Position numbers and translations under genes: made by a program. Positions 5,729 to 7,913 of a stretch of DNA of 7,913 nucleotides are shown here, one piece after another. The number at the start of each line of letters is the position of its first letter. Position 1 is the stretch's first letter. The DNA comes from an uncultured Corynebacterium sp. Lineage in GTDB: Bacteria > Actinomycetota > Actinomycetes > Mycobacteriales > Mycobacteriaceae. The DNA lies in assembly GCF_946221155.1 (NCBI RefSeq), contig NZ_CAMIAN010000064.1, forward strand, positions 1 to 7,913, given 5' to 3'. The notes beneath the pieces are model-generated. The model searched no databases. It had not been told where the DNA came from and was given only the letters and a program-made list of their open reading frames with translations.

Positions 5729-7420
5729 ATGACCGCCACCAACTCTTCCTCCCCCATCGCCGGCCTGCCGTCCCGCGGTTTCGTTCCGCAGATGTCGCTG
5801 GTACACACCGATTCCACGCTCGAAGACAGCGGCACCGTCACCCCGTCGGTCATCGACACGCTGGTCATTCCGGTCTTCGAAGGTGAGGCTGGTCTAGAGC
5901 TCACCGGTGCTCCTATTGACGCCCTCACGGCCGAGCAGCAATTGGAAATGTGGAAGCTGCTTATCTCCGTCGGCGCGAAGGGCACTGCTGGCGAGGTCAC
6001 GGTGGTCCCCAACCTCTCGGCCGAACGTCGCAGCGAGGTCGTCTCCACCGGCAACCTATCCGCCCAGGTGCAGGAATCCACTGTGGAGCCGGAAACCGCC
6101 GAGGGGCTTATCGAGGCCGGCGCTGGATCCACCGGCCCGGAGAAAATCCTGGCAATCGGTATGGGGCCGGCCGATGAGGTGTCCGCGGAAGACGTCCGTG
6201 TGGCCGCAGGCGTGGCGTCCCGAAGCATCAAGAAGCCCGAACAGAAAGAAGGCGAGCCGCGCGGCGCGCGAGTGGTGAGCACCCTGGGCCTGCTGGGCGC
6301 GGAAGCCGCGCTGGTCGGCCATGCGCTGGGAGCCTACGAATACCGCGGGCTAAAGACGGTCGAACACACGCCGGCGATCGAGTCGATTGAGGTGCTGACC
6401 GGCGAGGATCCGGCGGACACCCTGGAGCACGCGCAGGCCACCGTACGCGCAGTCGCACTGGCACGCGACCTGGTGAACACCCCGTCGAACGTGTTGTACC
6501 CGGAAAGCTACGCGGGCATTATCGCGGAGGCTGCACAGCACACGGACGTGACGGTGGAGGTGCTCGACGAGGCCGCTTTGGAGGAGCAGGGCTTCGGCGG
6601 AATCCTGGGCGTGGGCCAGGGCTCTTCGCGCGGGCCGCGCCTGGTGCGTCTGGACTACAATCCGGACAAGATCGCCGAGGATTCCCCGCACGTGGCGTTG
6701 GTCGGCAAGGGAATCACCTTCGATACCGGCGGAATTTCCCTGAAGCCACCGGCGAAGATGTGGAACATGATCTCCGACATGGGTGGCTCCGCGGCCGTCG
6801 TTGCAGCGGTGATCGCCGCAGCTGAGCTAAACATTCCGGTGCGGGTGACGGCCACCGTCCCGCTGGCGGAAAACATGCCCGGCGGGGAGGCCACCCGCCC
6901 CGGCGACGTGTTGCGCCACTACGGTGGCACCACCACCGAGGTGCTGAACACCGATGCGGAGGGGCGCCTAGTGCTAGCCGATGCCATCGTCCGCGCCTGC
7001 GAGGACAACCCGGACTACCTGATCGAAACCGCCACCCTGACCGGCGCGCAGATGGTGGCGCTAGGCGACCGCACGCCGGGCATCATGGGCTCGATGGATT
7101 TCCGCGACCGCGTGGCGATGATCTCCCAGCGCGTGGGCGATGCCGGCTGGCCGATGCCGCTGCCCGCAGAGCTGGGCGAGGCGCTGAAGTCGGACGTGGC
7201 GGACATCAAGAACATCTCCGGCAATCGCTGGGGTGGCATGTCCGTGGCGGGCCACTACCTGAAGAACTTCGTGGCCGAGGGCGTGCAGTGGGTGCACATC
7301 GACGTTGCGGGCCCGGCATACAACGACGGCGCTGCGTACGGCTACACCCCGAAGCGGGCTACCGGCTCGCCGGTGCGCACGATCATCGCCGCGTTGGAAG
7401 ATATTGCGCTGAAGGGCTAG
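5729..7420 (+). CDS. pepA: Leucyl aminopeptidase, M17 family (PepA/PepB)
   Basis: 563-residue cytosolic metallo-aminopeptidase that removes N-terminal residues, preferentially leucine, from peptides; M17 enzymes act as hexamers with two metal ions per subunit. The C-terminal catalytic domain (from about 235) is complete: ARDLVNTP (245-252), VGKGITFDTGGISLKP (325-340) and SDMGG (349-353), then NTDAEGRLVLADA (407-419). By family comparison the metal ligands are Lys327, Asp332, Asp350, Asp409 and Glu411, and the catalytic residues are Lys339 and Arg413. The N-terminal domain is divergent, as usual for the family, and the protein is about 50-60 residues longer than E. coli PepA or the M. tuberculosis homologue; the extra length lies in the first 135 residues, which are rich in Glu, Gly, Ser and Thr. 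The ATG at 5729 is the first start after an in-frame stop; a later ATG at 5792 has no ribosome binding site. Divergent from ilvE and convergent with the small gene downstream, 34 nt away. Confidence 0.95.
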   Translation: MTATNSSSPIAGLPSRGFVPQMSLVHTDSTLEDSGTVTPSVIDTLVIPVFEGEAGLELTGAPIDALTAEQQLEMWKLLISVGAKGTAGEVTVVPNLSAERRSEVVSTGNLSAQVQESTVEPETAEGLIEAGAGSTGPEKILAIGMGPADEVSAEDVRVAAGVASRSIKKPEQKEGEPRGARVVSTLGLLGAEAALVGHALGAYEYRGLKTVEHTPAIESIEVLTGEDPADTLEHAQATVRAVALARDLVNTPSNVLYPESYAGIIAEAAQHTDVTVEVLDEAALEEQGFGGILGVGQGSSRGPRLVRLDYNPDKIAEDSPHVALVGKGITFDTGGISLKPPAKMWNMISDMGGSAAVVAAVIAAAELNIPVRVTATVPLAENMPGGEATRPGDVLRHYGGTTTEVLNTDAEGRLVLADAIVRACEDNPDYLIETATLTGAQMVALGDRTPGIMGSMDFRDRVAMISQRVGDAGWPMPLPAELGEALKSDVADIKNISGNRWGGMSVAGHYLKNFVAEGVQWVHIDVAGPAYNDGAAYGYTPKRATGSPVRTIIAALEDIALKG

Positions 7421-7422
7421 GC

Positions 7423-7449
7423 AGGCCGGGGCTCGGTAGGCCGGGGGCT
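7423..7449. repeat. Short imperfect direct repeat between convergent pepA and the downstream gene
   Basis: AGGCCGGGGCT (7423-7433) recurs as AGGCCGGGGGCT (7438-7449), differing by one inserted G. It fills most of the 34-nt gap between the two convergent stop codons. No T-run follows on either strand, so it is not a typical intrinsic terminator. Confidence 0.45.
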
Positions 7450-7454
7450 AGCCG

Positions 7455-7850
7455 CTACTCCCCCTGCTCGGCGCGGCGCTGCTCAAACTGTGCGCGCCGC
7501 TCGCGCTGCTCCAGGCGCTTCTGAATCAACCGATCCCGCTCCATGCGGTCCCGCATGCGCTGCGGGTAGCCGGTCTCCTCCGCGAAATACAGAGGAATGC
7601 CAACCGAGTGGGCCACCTTGTCGATACCCTTCGGCCCGCCGATACGGCGGCGCGTCCACTCCCCCTCGCTATCGACCAGCACCACGGACATCTCATTGAC
7701 GATGGTTTCCGGCTCCACAAACCCCTCCACACCTTTGCGGCTACCGGCCCACTGCTGCAGGTAGGTCAAGTCCTTGGGGCGGATGGTCTCCCCCGGCGCA
7801 CGCGGCGGTCGGGTGGAGCTGTTTTTGTTCCGGCCGAAAAGATTAAACAC
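7455..7850 (-). CDS. Small conserved-looking actinobacterial protein of unknown function
   Basis: 131 residues from a GTG at 7850. I do not recognise a named family with certainty; a hypothetical protein occupies the same place after pepA in C. glutamicum, upstream of the lipoyl acyltransferase gene. Visible parts: a short hydrophobic and basic start (VFNLFGRNK), a Pro/Arg-rich linker (13-24), DLTYLQQWAG (27-36), a probable beta-strand MSVVLVDSEGEW (54-65), a compact GIDKVAHSVGIPLYF (75-89), then a strongly charged Arg/Glu/Gln-rich tail (about 96-131) likely to form a long helix or coiled coil. There is no signal peptide, membrane span, cysteine or obvious catalytic motif. The GTG is preferred to an upstream in-frame TTG at 7889 because a good -10 box lies between them and the longer version adds 13 unpromising residues. 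No ribosome binding site precedes either start. The gene is convergent with pepA. Confidence 0.75.
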   Translation of the reverse strand: MFNLFGRNKNSSTRPPRAPGETIRPKDLTYLQQWAGSRKGVEGFVEPETIVNEMSVVLVDSEGEWTRRRIGGPKGIDKVAHSVGIPLYFAEETGYPQRMRDRMERDRLIQKRLEQRERRAQFEQRRAEQGE

Positions 7851-7858
7851 GCTAGCCG

Positions 7859-7864
7859 ATTCTA
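7859..7864 (-). promoter_or_regulatory. Predicted -10 box of the small terminal gene, leaderless layout
   Basis: TAGAAT on the minus strand ends 8 nt before the GTG at 7850, with no Shine-Dalgarno sequence. A TTGGGG at 7884-7889 could serve as -35, but the 19-nt spacer is long. Nothing else is supported in 7865-7913. Confidence 0.5.
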
Positions 7865-7913
7865 GTTCACATACCCGGCGGTTCCCCAAAGGTGCGCGGG
7901 GACGGTGAGGGGG

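Noticed and set aside
7851..7889. Longer form of the terminal gene from a TTG at 7889
   Set aside because: The extension contains the likely -10 box and has no ribosome binding site; the recognisable start of the protein is VFNLFGR.

Overview
The window looks like a core-genome block from a GC-rich actinobacterium, most likely a Corynebacterium. Three things point that way: the gene order, the close match of the BCAT and leucyl-aminopeptidase proteins to corynebacterial and mycobacterial families as I remember them, and a repeated promoter layout in which a TAnnnT box lies 7-8 nt before a start codon that lacks a clear Shine-Dalgarno sequence. A member of the C. jeikeium/C. urealyticum group is possible, but the species cannot be fixed from the sequence alone. 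I see no mobile element, CRISPR array, tRNA, rRNA or phage gene.

Layout from left to right: (1) asnB/ltsA (57-1994, +), a glutamine-dependent amidotransferase of the asparagine-synthetase B family, probably the cell-wall amidating enzyme; (2) a convergent intergenic stretch with a hairpin terminator (2045-2077); (3) an ErpA/HesB-type iron-sulfur carrier (2139-2483, -); (4) a divergent promoter region, then a two-TM DUF3043-type membrane protein (2648-3382, +); (5) a CobT-like nucleotide phosphoribosyltransferase homologue (3410-4414, +); (6) ilvE, a branched-chain aminotransferase (4381-5556, -), whose 3' end overlaps the CobT-like gene by 34 nt tail to tail; (7) pepA, an M17 leucyl aminopeptidase (5729-7420, +), divergent from ilvE; (8) a small conserved-looking protein of unknown function (7455-7850, -), convergent with pepA.

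The genes do not form one pathway. They are a mosaic of short transcription units: cell-wall amidation (asnB), Fe-S maturation (erpA), a membrane protein of unknown role, a cobamide-related homologue, branched-chain amino acid metabolism (ilvE) and peptide turnover (pepA). In C. glutamicum and M. tuberculosis the same families occur in roughly this order, so the order is probably inherited.

The most notable points are the CobT-like protein and the promoters. The CobT-like protein has Gln where the family's catalytic Glu normally sits in the C-terminal GEG(S/T)G motif, and Asp for Glu in the GEMG motif, and it has no cobU or cobS beside it. Five of the seven genes appear to be transcribed leaderless. 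I do not see convincing evidence for a wholly new multi-gene system here.
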